NCBI RefSeq assembly: GCF_024746835.1
Contig: NZ_CP080531.1
Coordinates: 4,174,001-4,238,000 of the forward strand
Length of the DNA stretch: 64,000 nucleotides
Direction: 5' to 3'
Source of the DNA: Mesorhizobium sp. AR02
Lineage (GTDB): Bacteria > Pseudomonadota > Alphaproteobacteria > Rhizobiales > Rhizobiaceae
Part shown: positions 11,975 to 20,900 of the stretch, in pieces
How the letters are laid out: the number at the start of each line of letters is the position of its first letter
Position numbering within the stretch: the stretch's first letter is position 1
Position numbers and translations under genes: made by a program
The notes under the pieces: generated by a model
Told to the model about the DNA's origin: nothing
Databases searched by the model: none
What the model saw: only the letters and a program-made list of their open reading frames with translations

Positions 11975-12748
11975 TTGGACATCAGCATCGATTTCATGCG
12001 CCGTATCGCGCAGGCGGCAGCGGCCGAGACCTTGCCGCGCTTTCGCGCCCAGGGTGCCGTGGCCAACAAGGAAAAGGGCAGTTTCGACCCGGTCACCGAA
12101 GCCGACCGCGAGACGGAACGCGCCATCCGGGCGCTGATATCGGCGCAGTATCCCGACCATGGCATTCTCGGCGAGGAGCACGGCAGCGAGAACATCTCCA
12201 GCCGGCATGTCTGGGTGATCGACCCGATCGACGGCACGCGCGCCTTCATCTCCGGCCTGCCGGTGTGGGGGACGCTGGTCGGGCTGACGGTCGACGGCGA
12301 CGCGGTCGCCGGCATGATGGCGCAGCCCTTCACCGGCGAACTGTTCTACGCCAACGCCTCCGGCTCGCACTATGAGGGGCCGGGCGGCCCGCGCAAGCTT
12401 TCCACCCGCAAGACGACCAGCCTCGCGGAGGCAACGCTGTTCACCACCACGCCGGCGCTGTTCAAGGGCGAGGCGCGCACGCGCTACGACGCGTTCGAAA
12501 AGCAGGTCCAGCTCGCCCGCTATGGCGCCGATTGCTATGCGTTCGCCATGATCGCCTCGGGAAGCGTCGACATCGTCGCCGATCCCGGCCTGAAGCCCTA
12601 CGATATCGTGGCGCTGATCCCGATCATCGAGAAGGCGGGCGGTGTCGTCACCACCTTCGATGGCGGGCCGGCGGAAAAGGGCGGCGATGTGCTGGCGGCG
12701 GCGACGCCGGAGCTTCATGCGGCCGCCATGGCTGCCCTGCGCGGCTGA
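11975..12748 (+). CDS. hisN: Histidinol-phosphatase / inositol monophosphatase family
   Basis: This Mg-dependent phosphatase of about 257 residues has the family's metal-site motifs GILGEEHG and VIDPIDGTRAF, and the C-terminal block GLKPYDIVALIPIIEKAGGV. The PYD in place of the WD seen in SuhB-like inositol phosphatases is what I associate with the HisN type, which removes phosphate from L-histidinol phosphate. The start is unclear. A TTG at 11975 has GGGAGA 5 bases upstream and gives MDISIDFMRRIAQ; an ATG at 11960 and a weak TTG at 11918 are alternatives. The MmgR-type RNA upstream points the other way. Confidence 0.85.
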   Translation: MDISIDFMRRIAQAAAAETLPRFRAQGAVANKEKGSFDPVTEADRETERAIRALISAQYPDHGILGEEHGSENISSRHVWVIDPIDGTRAFISGLPVWGTLVGLTVDGDAVAGMMAQPFTGELFYANASGSHYEGPGGPRKLSTRKTTSLAEATLFTTTPALFKGEARTRYDAFEKQVQLARYGADCYAFAMIASGSVDIVADPGLKPYDIVALIPIIEKAGGVVTTFDGGPAEKGGDVLAAATPELHAAAMAALRG

Positions 12749-12764
12749 TATTTCGGTGTTTTTT

Positions 12765-12821
12765 GCATGACGCAACTCCTGTGGGAAAACCGCTACACAC
12801 GTTTCCTGGAATTGCTTCAGT
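12765..12821. repeat. Extragenic palindrome, copy A
   Basis: Outer arms GCAACTCC and GGAATTGC enclose GGGAAAACCGCTACACACGT. It ends right at the stop codon of the AraC gene on the minus strand. Copy B at 13811 is about 80% alike, and a more distant relative is at 56292. Such elements are common between genes in Mesorhizobium and could act as 3' hairpins. Confidence 0.7.
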
Positions 12822-13652
12822 TCAGCGCGATCTGATCGAGCGCTGGAACTCCGCCGGCGTGCGTCCGTAGACCTGCCTGAACGACGCGCTGAAATGGCTG
12901 TGGCTGGAGAAGCCGAGGTCCATGCCCAAAGTGGTCAGATTGTCGTAGCGGCCAAGCAGGTCGAGCGCGCGCGCCAGACGCAGGCGCAGATGATAGCGAT
13001 AGAGCGGCATCGCCTCGACCTGCTGGAACACCTGCGTCAGATAGACCGGCGAGACGCCGACCTCGCCGGCAATCTCGGCCAGCGTCCAGCGCCGCGACAG
13101 GTCCGACGCCAGCACGAGCTTGGCGCGGTCGACCAGCTTCTGCCGTCCGGGGCTGGCGCCCGCGACATGCGAGGTGCGCTCGCCGAGCGAGCGCCGCACC
13201 AGCGTTAGCGCCAGCGTCTCGGCCTCCAGCGTCTCGGCGACATTGCGGCTCAGGCTGTGGCGCAGCAGTGCCACCAGTGCCTGCGCGCGCGGGTCGATGC
13301 GCCGACGCTGGCGACGAAAGGCCAGGACGCCGCCGGCGCGCAACTGCTCTTTTGGCGCCAGCTCGCGCAACTGGCCTGCCTCGATGACGAGATCGATGCA
13401 GGCGTCGCCGCCCTCGATGGGATGGCTGACCTGGTAGGCCTCAGCCTCATTGAAGAACAGCAGCTGATTGGCTTCCGCGACGGCGTCATTGCGGCCGACA
13501 TGGCGCACGAAGACACCGCGATAGGGAAACACCAGATGCGTGGCCGACGTGCATTCCTCATCGCTCCTGTGCCGGCACTCGCCGCTGCAGACGACGTTTC
13601 GCACCTTGACGATGCCGGTGTCGAGCAGCGGATGAACCTGGAATTGCGACAT
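12822..13652 (-). CDS. AraC-family transcriptional regulator
   Basis: This 276-residue regulator has an N-terminal cupin-like sensing part (residues about 1-110, with HLVFPYRGVFVRHVGR and LLFFNEAEAYQVSHP). The C-terminal AraC DNA-binding domain has two helix-turn-helix units: RRWTLAEIAGEVGVSPVYLT and NLTTLGMDLGFSSHSHFSAS followed by FRQVYGRTPAEF. It stands alone between two copies of the same extragenic palindrome, with no obvious target gene beside it. What it senses is unknown. Confidence 0.88.
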   Translation of the reverse strand: MSQFQVHPLLDTGIVKVRNVVCSGECRHRSDEECTSATHLVFPYRGVFVRHVGRNDAVAEANQLLFFNEAEAYQVSHPIEGGDACIDLVIEAGQLRELAPKEQLRAGGVLAFRRQRRRIDPRAQALVALLRHSLSRNVAETLEAETLALTLVRRSLGERTSHVAGASPGRQKLVDRAKLVLASDLSRRWTLAEIAGEVGVSPVYLTQVFQQVEAMPLYRYHLRLRLARALDLLGRYDNLTTLGMDLGFSSHSHFSASFRQVYGRTPAEFQRSIRSR

Positions 13653-13810
13653 GACCGCTATGCTCTTTCCTCACGTCGCAATGTTCCGGCGGCGCAAAGG
13701 ACATTCTACGCAAGCGGCCTGCCCAATCCTGTCAGGAGACTTCTCGACAAGCGCTGCTCAATCCCACAAAAGCAGTTCGCCGTTTCATGGAACCGGCGAA
13801 CTGCTTCTGC

Positions 13811-13868
13811 TTTTTGTTTTGACGCAATTCCCGCGGGAAAACCGCTTCACACTTTTCCCGGAATTGCC
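13811..13868. repeat. Extragenic palindrome, copy B
   Basis: Outer arms GCAATTCC (13824-13831) and GGAATTGC (13860-13867), inner arms GGGAAAA and TTTTCCC. It ends directly before the stop codon of the DUF1127 gene, as copy A does for the AraC gene. Confidence 0.75.
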
Positions 13869-14105
13869 TTAGCGCCGCCTGAATTCCGAATAGGCATCGC
13901 CGCGCGATAGACCAATGTCCTTGAGCTGTTCATCGGTCATTTCCAGCAAGGCAAGCCGGCTTCGGCGCTTCTCCATCTGCCGGCCGAGCCATCTCGCCGC
14001 CGCGATGCATTGGGCGTGCAAGAATTGCAGGATGGCCGTGGTGCGGGCTGGCGGCGCCGGGACCTGGCCGGCCAGGCGTTGTGCCGCTGCGTGATCGGGG
14101 CGCAT
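13869..14105 (-). CDS. DUF1127 domain protein
   Basis: This 78-residue protein ends in the DUF1127 (YjiS-like) motif: RRSRLALLEMTDEQLKDIGL then SRGDAYSEFRRR. Small Arg-rich DUF1127 proteins in rhizobia and Agrobacterium have been linked to phosphate and carbon homeostasis and to RNA binding. The N-terminal half is longer than in the shortest members. It begins 3 bp after the stop of the Cys-rich small gene upstream, so the two are probably co-transcribed. Confidence 0.85.
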   Translation of the reverse strand: MRPDHAAAQRLAGQVPAPPARTTAILQFLHAQCIAAARWLGRQMEKRRSRLALLEMTDEQLKDIGLSRGDAYSEFRRR

Positions 14106-14108
14106 GGC

Positions 14109-14264
14109 TCAATCCTCGCTCACGCCGGCCGCCGAGGCGCCGGCCTCGTTCAGCGCCTGGGCGCATTCCTCGCAGCAGACCTCAACGGTCTTGCCGCCGA
14201 CCTTGACGCGGATCGGGTTGGCATCGAGCTGGCAATCGCAGGCGGCGCAGGTTTTCTCGGTCAT
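14109..14264 (-). CDS. Small Cys-rich putative metal-binding protein
   Basis: A 51-residue protein starts MTEKTCAACDCQLD, with GGAGATGAG just upstream of the ATG at 14264. Cysteines come as CAACDC in the N-terminal part and CCEEC in the C-terminal part, separated by PIRVKVGGKTVEV. The pattern is like a TRASH-type or zinc-ribbon metal site. I see no signal peptide. It precedes the DUF1127 gene by 3 bp. It is probably a metal chaperone or sensor fragment, but no function can be assigned. Confidence 0.75.
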   Translation of the reverse strand: MTEKTCAACDCQLDANPIRVKVGGKTVEVCCEECAQALNEAGASAAGVSED

Positions 14265-14431
14265 GATCTCATCTCCATGGCGTTCAATTCGACGCATGCA
14301 GATGAGCATTCCGGGACGGGCGCGGGCTGTCAGAATCTTTAGCAGTTTGCGTGCCGCGGGGCGCGGTCGGTCGATCATCCTGACAACGGTGTGTCAGCTA
14401 TGCCGGCCCGGTGGAAGAGCTGCGCTACCAG

Positions 14432-15409
14432 TCAGGCCGTCGGGTCGTCGGAGCCGGGAATGAAGGCGTCGAAGGCGGCGAGGAATTGTTCGCGGTAGAG
14501 GTCGACTTCCTGCAGGATTTCGTGCTTGGAGCCGTCGATCATCAGCAGCGAACCGAGCCTCAGACTTCTGGCGTAGGCCTCGACCGCCCTGGTCGAGACG
14601 ACCTGGTCGGCGCCGGCGGCGATGATCAGCAGAGGCACCTGAATCCGCGCCATGAAGTCCGGATCGCTGATCGCTTCCGACGCCTTCGCCGCTGCCTGCA
14701 GCCAGCGGATCGTCGGCCCGCCAAGCGCCAGTTGCGGATACTCTTCATAGATGCGGGTGTTGCGGCGGTAGCGCAGTGGATCCGACGTCACCTTGTTGGC
14801 TAGGAAAGGCAGCGTGTGTCTCGGCCGTGGCCCCCAGGCGGCATAGAGCCGGCCAAGGCCCAAAACACAGAAAAACGAACAGACGCGGCGGACCGTTCGG
14901 ATCGAGACCGGCAGGTCGGGCAGCGTCAGGAACGGCGCGATCAGCACCATGCGCCGCACGCGGTTGACCATGGACGGCGCGGCAAGCAGCGCAATCACCG
15001 CCCCGGCGGAATGGGCGAGGATATAGTACGGTCCGCGGCAGTCGGGCAGCACGATCTCCTCGAAGAACTGCTCCAGATCAGCCGTGTAGTCGCGGAAGGA
15101 CCTGACATAGCCGCGCTGGCGATCGCGGATCAGCCGGTCGGAATCGCCCTGGCCGCGCCAGTCAAGCGTGGCGACGCCAAAGCCCCGGGCGGCAAGGTCG
15201 CGGATGGTTTCGAAATATTTCTCGATGCACTCGTTGCGGCCGGACAGCAGCACCACGGTGCCTTTCATCGGACGCGCCACCGCAGCGAACAGGCCGTAGC
15301 GGATCTTCTTGCGATCGCGTGTGACGAAGAAGCCGCCGGTGGCGTTTTCCGGCCGCGGATTGCCCTGAGTTTCGTGAAAAAGGGGCGTGTCGTGGAAAGT
15401 ATCCGTCAT
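14432..15409 (-). CDS. Alpha/beta hydrolase, lysophospholipase-like
   Basis: This 325-residue serine hydrolase is similar to PldB/monoacylglycerol-lipase proteins. The fold is seen in GTVVLLSGRNECIEKYFETI and FGVATLDWRGQGDSDRLI. The nucleophile Ser is in ILAHSAGAVIAL, the acid in LLIIAAGADQVVS and the His in DGSKHEILQE. The ATG at 15409 gives a normal start MTDTFHDTPLFHETQGNP. A longer frame to 15496 has no ribosome-binding support. It probably acts on membrane lipid breakdown products in the cytoplasm; the substrate is not known. Confidence 0.87.
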   Translation of the reverse strand: MTDTFHDTPLFHETQGNPRPENATGGFFVTRDRKKIRYGLFAAVARPMKGTVVLLSGRNECIEKYFETIRDLAARGFGVATLDWRGQGDSDRLIRDRQRGYVRSFRDYTADLEQFFEEIVLPDCRGPYYILAHSAGAVIALLAAPSMVNRVRRMVLIAPFLTLPDLPVSIRTVRRVCSFFCVLGLGRLYAAWGPRPRHTLPFLANKVTSDPLRYRRNTRIYEEYPQLALGGPTIRWLQAAAKASEAISDPDFMARIQVPLLIIAAGADQVVSTRAVEAYARSLRLGSLLMIDGSKHEILQEVDLYREQFLAAFDAFIPGSDDPTA

Positions 15410-15529
15410 TCGGCGCTTCGTGCTCGGCGTCTTCACGTGCCTGCCTGATATGGCTGGCCCCGCCAAAGGTGATAGACGCCAATACGCCAAAAGCAAAGGA
15501 ATTCCGGGTTATGGGACTCCAATGAGGGA

Positions 15530-15564
15530 AGGCCGGAAGCCGCTCGAGAGCGTGCTTCCGGCCT
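15530..15564. repeat. Strong intergenic stem-loop
   Basis: AGGCCGGAAGC and GCTTCCGGCCT pair perfectly over 11 bp, and CGCT/AGCG continues the stem around a CGAG loop with one bulged T. It has no U tract. It lies 120 bp upstream of the hydrolase start, between divergent units. Confidence 0.7.
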
Positions 15565-15688
15565 CTGTCGATCCGGGAGGAAGGGACGTTAACACCCGGT
15601 TCGGCCTCGTTGCGGCACCTCTGCAAAATCCGGTGCTGCCAATCCTTGATCTTGGGGACACTTTAGCCGTGCCTGTCTGAACGCGCGC

Positions 15689-15740
15689 CGAAGCGCCGGT
15701 TCATCTGCCGTTCATCAAGGGCAGGGCGCTTCGTTTTTTT
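15689..15740 (+). terminator. Intrinsic terminator with no assigned upstream gene
   Basis: CGAAGCGCC (15689-15697) pairs with GGCGCTTCG (15725-15733) and CTGCC with GGCAG inside it, followed by seven T. It is a strong plus-strand terminator, but I see no coding gene on the plus strand for over 2.9 kb upstream (hisN ends at 12748). A small RNA in 15565-15740 is possible. Confidence 0.75.
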
Positions 15741-15755
15741 GCCATCCGGAGAAAT

Positions 15756-15784
15756 CTTGAAATGCATTCGCGTGCTCCCCAGAT
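15756..15784 (+). promoter_or_regulatory. RpoH (sigma-32) type heat-shock promoter
   Basis: CTTGAAA (15756-15762), 14 nt, then CCCCAGAT (15777-15784). This matches the sigma-32 consensus CTTGAAA-N13/14-CCCCATNT in all but one base. The transcript would start near 15791, giving a leader of about 100 nt. Confidence 0.75.
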
Positions 15785-15791
15785 GTGGGTT

Positions 15792-15890
15792 GCGGTCGCC
15801 AATGTCGGGGCCGCTGGTCCTCCCGAAACGCCGCTCACGGGTTTCGCACCGGCCATACGCAAACCATGTTGCTCGACAGGAGAACACCTC
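15792..15890 (+). promoter_or_regulatory. ROSE-like RNA thermometer in the hsp20 leader
   Basis: The leader ends GTTGCT-CGAC-AGGAGAAC before the ATG. The UUGCU box faces the AGGA Shine-Dalgarno across a short loop, which is the conserved 3' hairpin of ROSE elements in rhizobial small heat-shock genes. An upstream hairpin CGAAAC/GTTTCG is also present. Position, length and the RpoH promoter fit the class. The full fold was not computed. Confidence 0.65.
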
Positions 15891-16358
15891 ATGCGTCACG
15901 TTGATTTTTCCCCGCTTTACCGTTCGACCGTCGGCTTCGACCGTCTTTTCACCATGCTCGATTCGCTTGCGCAGCCCGATGGCGCGCAGACCTATCCGCC
16001 CTACAACATCGAGCGCACCGGCGAGGATTCCTACCGGATTTCGATGGCGGTCGCCGGCTTCTCGGACGAGGAAATCTCGATCGAAGCCCACCGCAACGTG
16101 CTGACCGTGAAGGGTGAGCGCAAGGACGAGGGCACCGGCGAAGGCTCCGAGCTGCTCTATCGCGGCATCGCCTCCAGGGCGTTCGAGCGCCGCTTCCAGC
16201 TTGCCGATCACGTTGAAGTCGTCGGTGCCGCGCTGAAGAACGGCCTGCTCTTCGTCGACCTCAAGCGCAACATTCCCGAGGAACTGAAGCCGCGCAAGAT
16301 CGCGATCACCTCGGCTCCGGCCAAGGCTAAGCAGATCGAAGCCAAGACCGCTGCGTAA
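15891..16358 (+). CDS. Small heat-shock protein, Hsp20 family
   Basis: This 155-residue chaperone resembles IbpA. It starts MRHVDFSPLYRSTVGFDRLF. The alpha-crystallin domain follows from about residue 38 (PPYNIERTGEDSYRISMAVA; VLTVKGERKD; AFERRFQLADHVEVVGA), and the C-terminal tail has the usual extension (KPRKIAI). It binds unfolding proteins in the cytoplasm and holds them for DnaK/ClpB. ATG at 15891 has AGGAG 10 bases upstream. Expression is likely controlled twice, by RpoH at the promoter and by the ROSE-like leader at translation. Confidence 0.93.
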   Translation: MRHVDFSPLYRSTVGFDRLFTMLDSLAQPDGAQTYPPYNIERTGEDSYRISMAVAGFSDEEISIEAHRNVLTVKGERKDEGTGEGSELLYRGIASRAFERRFQLADHVEVVGAALKNGLLFVDLKRNIPEELKPRKIAITSAPAKAKQIEAKTAA

Positions 16359-16383
16359 TATCTAAAGTCTCCTCCCGAGACGG

Positions 16384-16412
16384 AAGCGGCGCCGAAAGGC
16401 GCCGCTTTTTTG
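16384..16412 (+). terminator. Terminator of hsp20
   Basis: AAGCGGCGCC-GAAA-GGCGCCGCTT with six T, a near-ideal intrinsic terminator 26 bp after the hsp20 stop. Confidence 0.9.
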
Positions 16413-16431
16413 TTGTCCGGGAGATGGATTT

Positions 16432-17484
16432 CTATCCGGCGATCAACTGGCCAAAGCGGTCGACTTCCTCGGTGGTGGTCGCAAAGCTGGTGACGAAGCG
16501 GTAGAGCAGCTCGTCCTCGCCGATATGGCCGTCGAAGCCGTGCGGCTTGTGCCAGTCGTAGAAGGCCGCGCCGGCCGCCTGCAGCCTGTCGGCCTCGGTC
16601 TTCTTGATCACCGCGAACACCTCGTTGGCCTGCGGCAGCCAGGCCAGCTTGGCGTGGGCCGAATCCTCGATCGCAGCCGCGAGGCGGGCGGCCATGGCGT
16701 TGGCGTGGCGCGCGGTGTCGAGCCATTGGCCGTCCTTGAAATAGGCTTCGAACTGCGCCGCGACGAAACGCGACTTCGAAAACAGCTGGGCGGCACGCTT
16801 GCGCAGGAAGGCCAATTCCTTGGCGCGGTCGAGGTCGAACAGCACGATCGCCTCGGCGCACCAGCAGCCATTCTTGGTGCCGCCGAAGGACAGGATGTCG
16901 ACACCGCGTTTCCAGGTCATTTCGGCCGGCGTCGTGTCGAGCGCGACCAGCGCATTGGCAAAGCGGGCGCCATCCATGTGCAGCGGCACGGAATGCTGTT
17001 TGGCGATGGCCGAAATCGTCTCGATCTCATTCAGACCGTAAATGGTGCCAACCTCGGTCGACTGGGTGATCGAAACCGCCATTGGCCGTCCCCAGTGGAC
17101 GATTTCGGGCGCGAAACGGCCAATGGTCCGCTCCAGATTGTGCGGGTCGATCTTGCCCAGTGCGCCGTCGACGGCATGCAGCCGTGAGCCGCCGGAAAAA
17201 TACTCCGGCGCGCCGCATTCGTCTTCGATGACATGCGATTCGCGATGGGCAAAGGAAATACCGCCGGGCTTGTTGAAGGTGGTCAACGACAGCGAATTGG
17301 CGGCGGTGCCGGTCGCCACGAAGAACACCGCGACCTCGCGTTCGAAAATCTCGCTGAAGCGCTGGTAGACCGCCTGGTCGAGTGCGCTGTCGCCATAGGC
17401 GGTGGCAAAGCCGCCGGCCGCGGCCGACAGGCCGACAACAATATTGGGATGGGCGCCTGCCCAATTGTCGGAAGCGAAGAACAT
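16432..17484 (-). CDS. ltaE: Low-specificity L-threonine aldolase family
   Basis: This 350-residue PLP enzyme of the beta-eliminating lyase family cleaves threonine or allo-threonine to glycine and acetaldehyde. It starts MFFASDNWAGAHPNIVVGLS. The PLP Lys is K204 in ILSFGGTKNGC, and the Asp/Arg pair is in LHMDGARFANALV. The ATG at 17484 was chosen for the good family start; a longer frame to 17598 is not supported. It is a single gene, divergent from gltB. Some members have other beta-hydroxy amino acids as substrates. Confidence 0.87.
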   Translation of the reverse strand: MFFASDNWAGAHPNIVVGLSAAAGGFATAYGDSALDQAVYQRFSEIFEREVAVFFVATGTAANSLSLTTFNKPGGISFAHRESHVIEDECGAPEYFSGGSRLHAVDGALGKIDPHNLERTIGRFAPEIVHWGRPMAVSITQSTEVGTIYGLNEIETISAIAKQHSVPLHMDGARFANALVALDTTPAEMTWKRGVDILSFGGTKNGCWCAEAIVLFDLDRAKELAFLRKRAAQLFSKSRFVAAQFEAYFKDGQWLDTARHANAMAARLAAAIEDSAHAKLAWLPQANEVFAVIKKTEADRLQAAGAAFYDWHKPHGFDGHIGEDELLYRFVTSFATTTEEVDRFGQLIAG

Positions 17485-17496
17485 GCATCTGCCTGT

Positions 17497-17529
17497 GTTT
17501 GGGGGAAATCGGGGTTTGGGGGAAATCGG
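17497..17529. repeat. Short tandem duplication upstream of ltaE
   Basis: GTTTGGGGGAAATCGG occurs twice with a 17-bp period, 13 bp upstream of the ltaE start codon. It may be a replication slip or a doubled regulator site. Confidence 0.7.
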
Positions 17530-17978
17530 TGGGGAGTTGACCGGTTTCGCAAGCCGATCGCAAGGGCCACACGCCGGAAAACCGTTAAAGCCAGCCAAGC
17601 CGACAGGGCCGGGATCGGCGACTGAAGCTTACGTTTTCCCTCAACTTCACGTAATTTTATGTCGCGGGAAGCTCAAGTTTTTTGTGAATCGGTCTTGTGT
17701 GCGTCCGGGAATTCTGCCATAAAAATTTAGGACAGTAGTGCTGTCTTATTTTGTCGCACAAAACAGGCTGGATTGGCGTAACATATTGGCCTCTCCGGCT
17801 GTTGCTGCGAGCGACAGGTGGACGGCCAGACGCTGGCCTGTACGATACCAGACGCGAACCATGCGGAAAGCCGCTTGGTTCGGCAAGGATTTCGCAAGAC
17901 GTGCCGCAAGGATCAGGGTGAGCCAAGCGCTTGCCGAGGCAAACCAGCGCCTGAAGGGCTGGAATGGAGGACAGGACA
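17530..17978. other. gltB upstream region
   Basis: This 450-bp stretch between divergent ltaE and gltB has no convincing gene. It is A/T-richer around 17640-17790 and probably holds the gltB promoter. I could not fix promoter boxes with confidence. Confidence 0.5.
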
Positions 17979-20900
17979 ATGACGGACATGACGCTCTCTG
18001 CGACGAACGGCCAGGCCGCGCAGACGAAAGCGGCTGCCGTCAAAAATACGTCCCGAACCGACATTGGCCGAACCGCCATCGGCCGAACAGACATTGGCCA
18101 AACCGGTTTTGCCCCTCGGGGCCTCTACGATCCGCGCAACGAGCATGACGCCTGCGGCGTCGGCTTCATCGTCAACATGAAGGGCGTGAAGTCGCATCAG
18201 ATCGTCAAGGACGGCCTTGCCGTGCTTGAAAACCTGACGCATCGCGGCGCTGTCGGCGCCGACCCGCTGGTCGGCGATGGCGCCGGCGTGCTGGTGCAGC
18301 TTCCCGACCAGTTCTTCCGCGAGGAGATGGCAGCCCAGGGCATCGAACTGCCGCCGGCGGGCCAGTACGGTGTCGGACACTGGTTCATGCCGCAGGACGC
18401 GGCGCTGCGCGCCCATATCGAGGACATCATCGCCGAATCGGCGCAGTCCGAAGGACTGCCGCTGCTCGGCTTCCGCGATGTGCCCGTCGACAATTCGTCG
18501 CTGTCGAAGGCGCCCGACATCGTCGCGTCCGAGCCGTTCCATCGCCAGGTGTTCATCGGCCGCACGGCGGATATTCCCGATGACGAGGAATACGAGGCCC
18601 GGCTCTATCTGCTGCGCAAGGTCATCTCCGGCCGCATCTATGCCGAGAACGACAACAAGGACATCGGCGCCTATTGCGTGTCGCTGTCGGCGCGCACCAT
18701 CGTCTACAAGGGCATGTTCCTGGCCTACCAGGTCGGCGCCTACTACAAGGACCTCAAGGACCCGCGCTTCGAGACCGCGCTGATCCTTGTCCATCAGCGT
18801 TTCTCGACCAACACCTTCCCGTCGTGGAAGCTGGCGCATCCCTATCGCATGGTCGCGCACAATGGCGAGATCAACACCGTGCGCGGCAACAACAACTGGA
18901 TGGCGGCGCGCCAGGCCTCGGTCGATTCCGAGCTGTTCGGCAACAACATCTCGAAGCTGTGGCCGATCTCCTATGACGGCCAGTCGGACACCGCCTGCTT
19001 CGACAATGCGCTCGAATTCCTGTTCCAGGGCGGCTACAGCCTCAGCCACGCCATGATGATGCTGATCCCGGAAGCCTGGGCCGGCAACAAGCTCATGGAT
19101 GCCGATCGCAAGGCTTTCTATGAATATCATGCCGCGTTGATGGAGCCGTGGGACGGGCCGGCGGCGGTCGCCTTCACCGACGGCCGCCAGATCGGCGCCA
19201 CGCTCGACCGCAACGGCCTGCGCCCGGCACGCTACATCGTCACCGACGATGACCGCGTCATCATGGCTTCCGAGGCCGGCGTGCTGCCGGTGCCGGAAGA
19301 GAGGATCGTCAAGAAGTGGCGGCTGCAGCCCGGCCGCATGCTTCTGATCGACCTTGCCAAGGGCCGCATCGTGCCCGACGAGGAGATCAAGTCGGAGATC
19401 GCGACCAAGCACCCCTACAAGACCTGGCTCGCCAACACGCAGCTCATCCTGGAGGATCTGAAGCCGGTCGAACCGCGCGCGCTGCGCAAGGATGTCAGCC
19501 TGCTCGATCGCCAGCAGGCCTTCGGCTACACCCAGGAAGACACCAAGCTGTTGATGTCGCCGATGGCGACCACCGGCCAGGAAGCGGTGGGCTCGATGGG
19601 CACCGACACGCCGATCTCGGCGATGTCGGACAAGTCGAAGCTGCTCTACACCTATTTCAAGCAGAACTTCGCCCAGGTCACCAATCCGCCGATCGACCCG
19701 ATCCGCGAGGAGCTGGTGATGAGCCTGGTGTCCTTCATCGGGCCGCGGCCGAACATTTTCGACCTGGTCGGCAATTCGCGCCGCAAGCGGCTCGAAGTGC
19801 GCCAGCCGATCCTGACCAATGGCGATCTCGAAAAGATCCGTTCCATCGGCCACACCGAGGACCGTTTCGACACCAAGACGATCGACATCACCTATGGCTC
19901 GAATGAAGGCGCTGCCGGCATGCAGGGCGCCATCGACCGCTTGTGCGAGCGCGCGGAAGCGGCGGTCGCCGGCGGCTACAACATCATCATCCTGTCCGAC
20001 CGCCAGCTCGGCCCGGACCGTATCGCCATTCCGGCGCTGCTGGCGACGGCCGCGGTGCATCATCACCTGATCCGCAAGGGGCTGCGTACCTCGGTCGGCC
20101 TCGTCGTGGAATCCGGCGAGCCGCGCGAAGTGCATCATTTCTGCTGCCTTGCCGGTTATGGCGCCGAGGCGATCAATCCCTACCTCGCCTTCGATACGCT
20201 CACCGACATGCACAAGCGCGGCGAGTTGCCGGAAGAGGTCGACGCCTACGAGGTCGTCTCGCGCTACATCAAGTCGATCGGCAAGGGCATCCTCAAGGTG
20301 ATGTCGAAGATGGGCATCTCGACCTATCAGTCCTATTGCGGCGCGCAGATCTTCGACGCCATCGGGCTGAAGACCGATTTCGTGCAGCAGTATTTCACCG
20401 GCACCGCGACGCTGATCGAAGGCGTCGGGCTGGATGAGGTCGCGGGCGAAACCGTCAGCCGCCACACGGACGGTTTCGGCAGCGATCCGGTGCTGCGCAA
20501 CAGCCTGGATGTCGGTGGCGAATATTTGTTCCGCATGCGCGGCGAGGCGCATATGTGGTCGCCCGACGCGGTCGCCACCTTGCAGCACGCTGTGCGCCAG
20601 GGTTCGTGGGAGACGTTCAAGGAGTATTCGGCGCAGATCGACAGCGAGACCGCGCGCGCGCAGACCATCCGTGGCCTGTTCAAGATCAAGCTGGCAGAGG
20701 AGAGCGGGCGCAAGAAGGTCGCGCTCGACGACGTCATGTCGGCAGCCGACATCGTCAAGCGCTTCTCGACCGGGGCAATGTCGTTCGGCTCGATCTCGCG
20801 TGAGGCGCACACCACGCTGGCGCGCGCCATGAACGCCATAGGCGGCAAGTCGAACACCGGCGAGGGCGGTGAAGAGGCCGACCGTTACCTGCCGCTGCCC

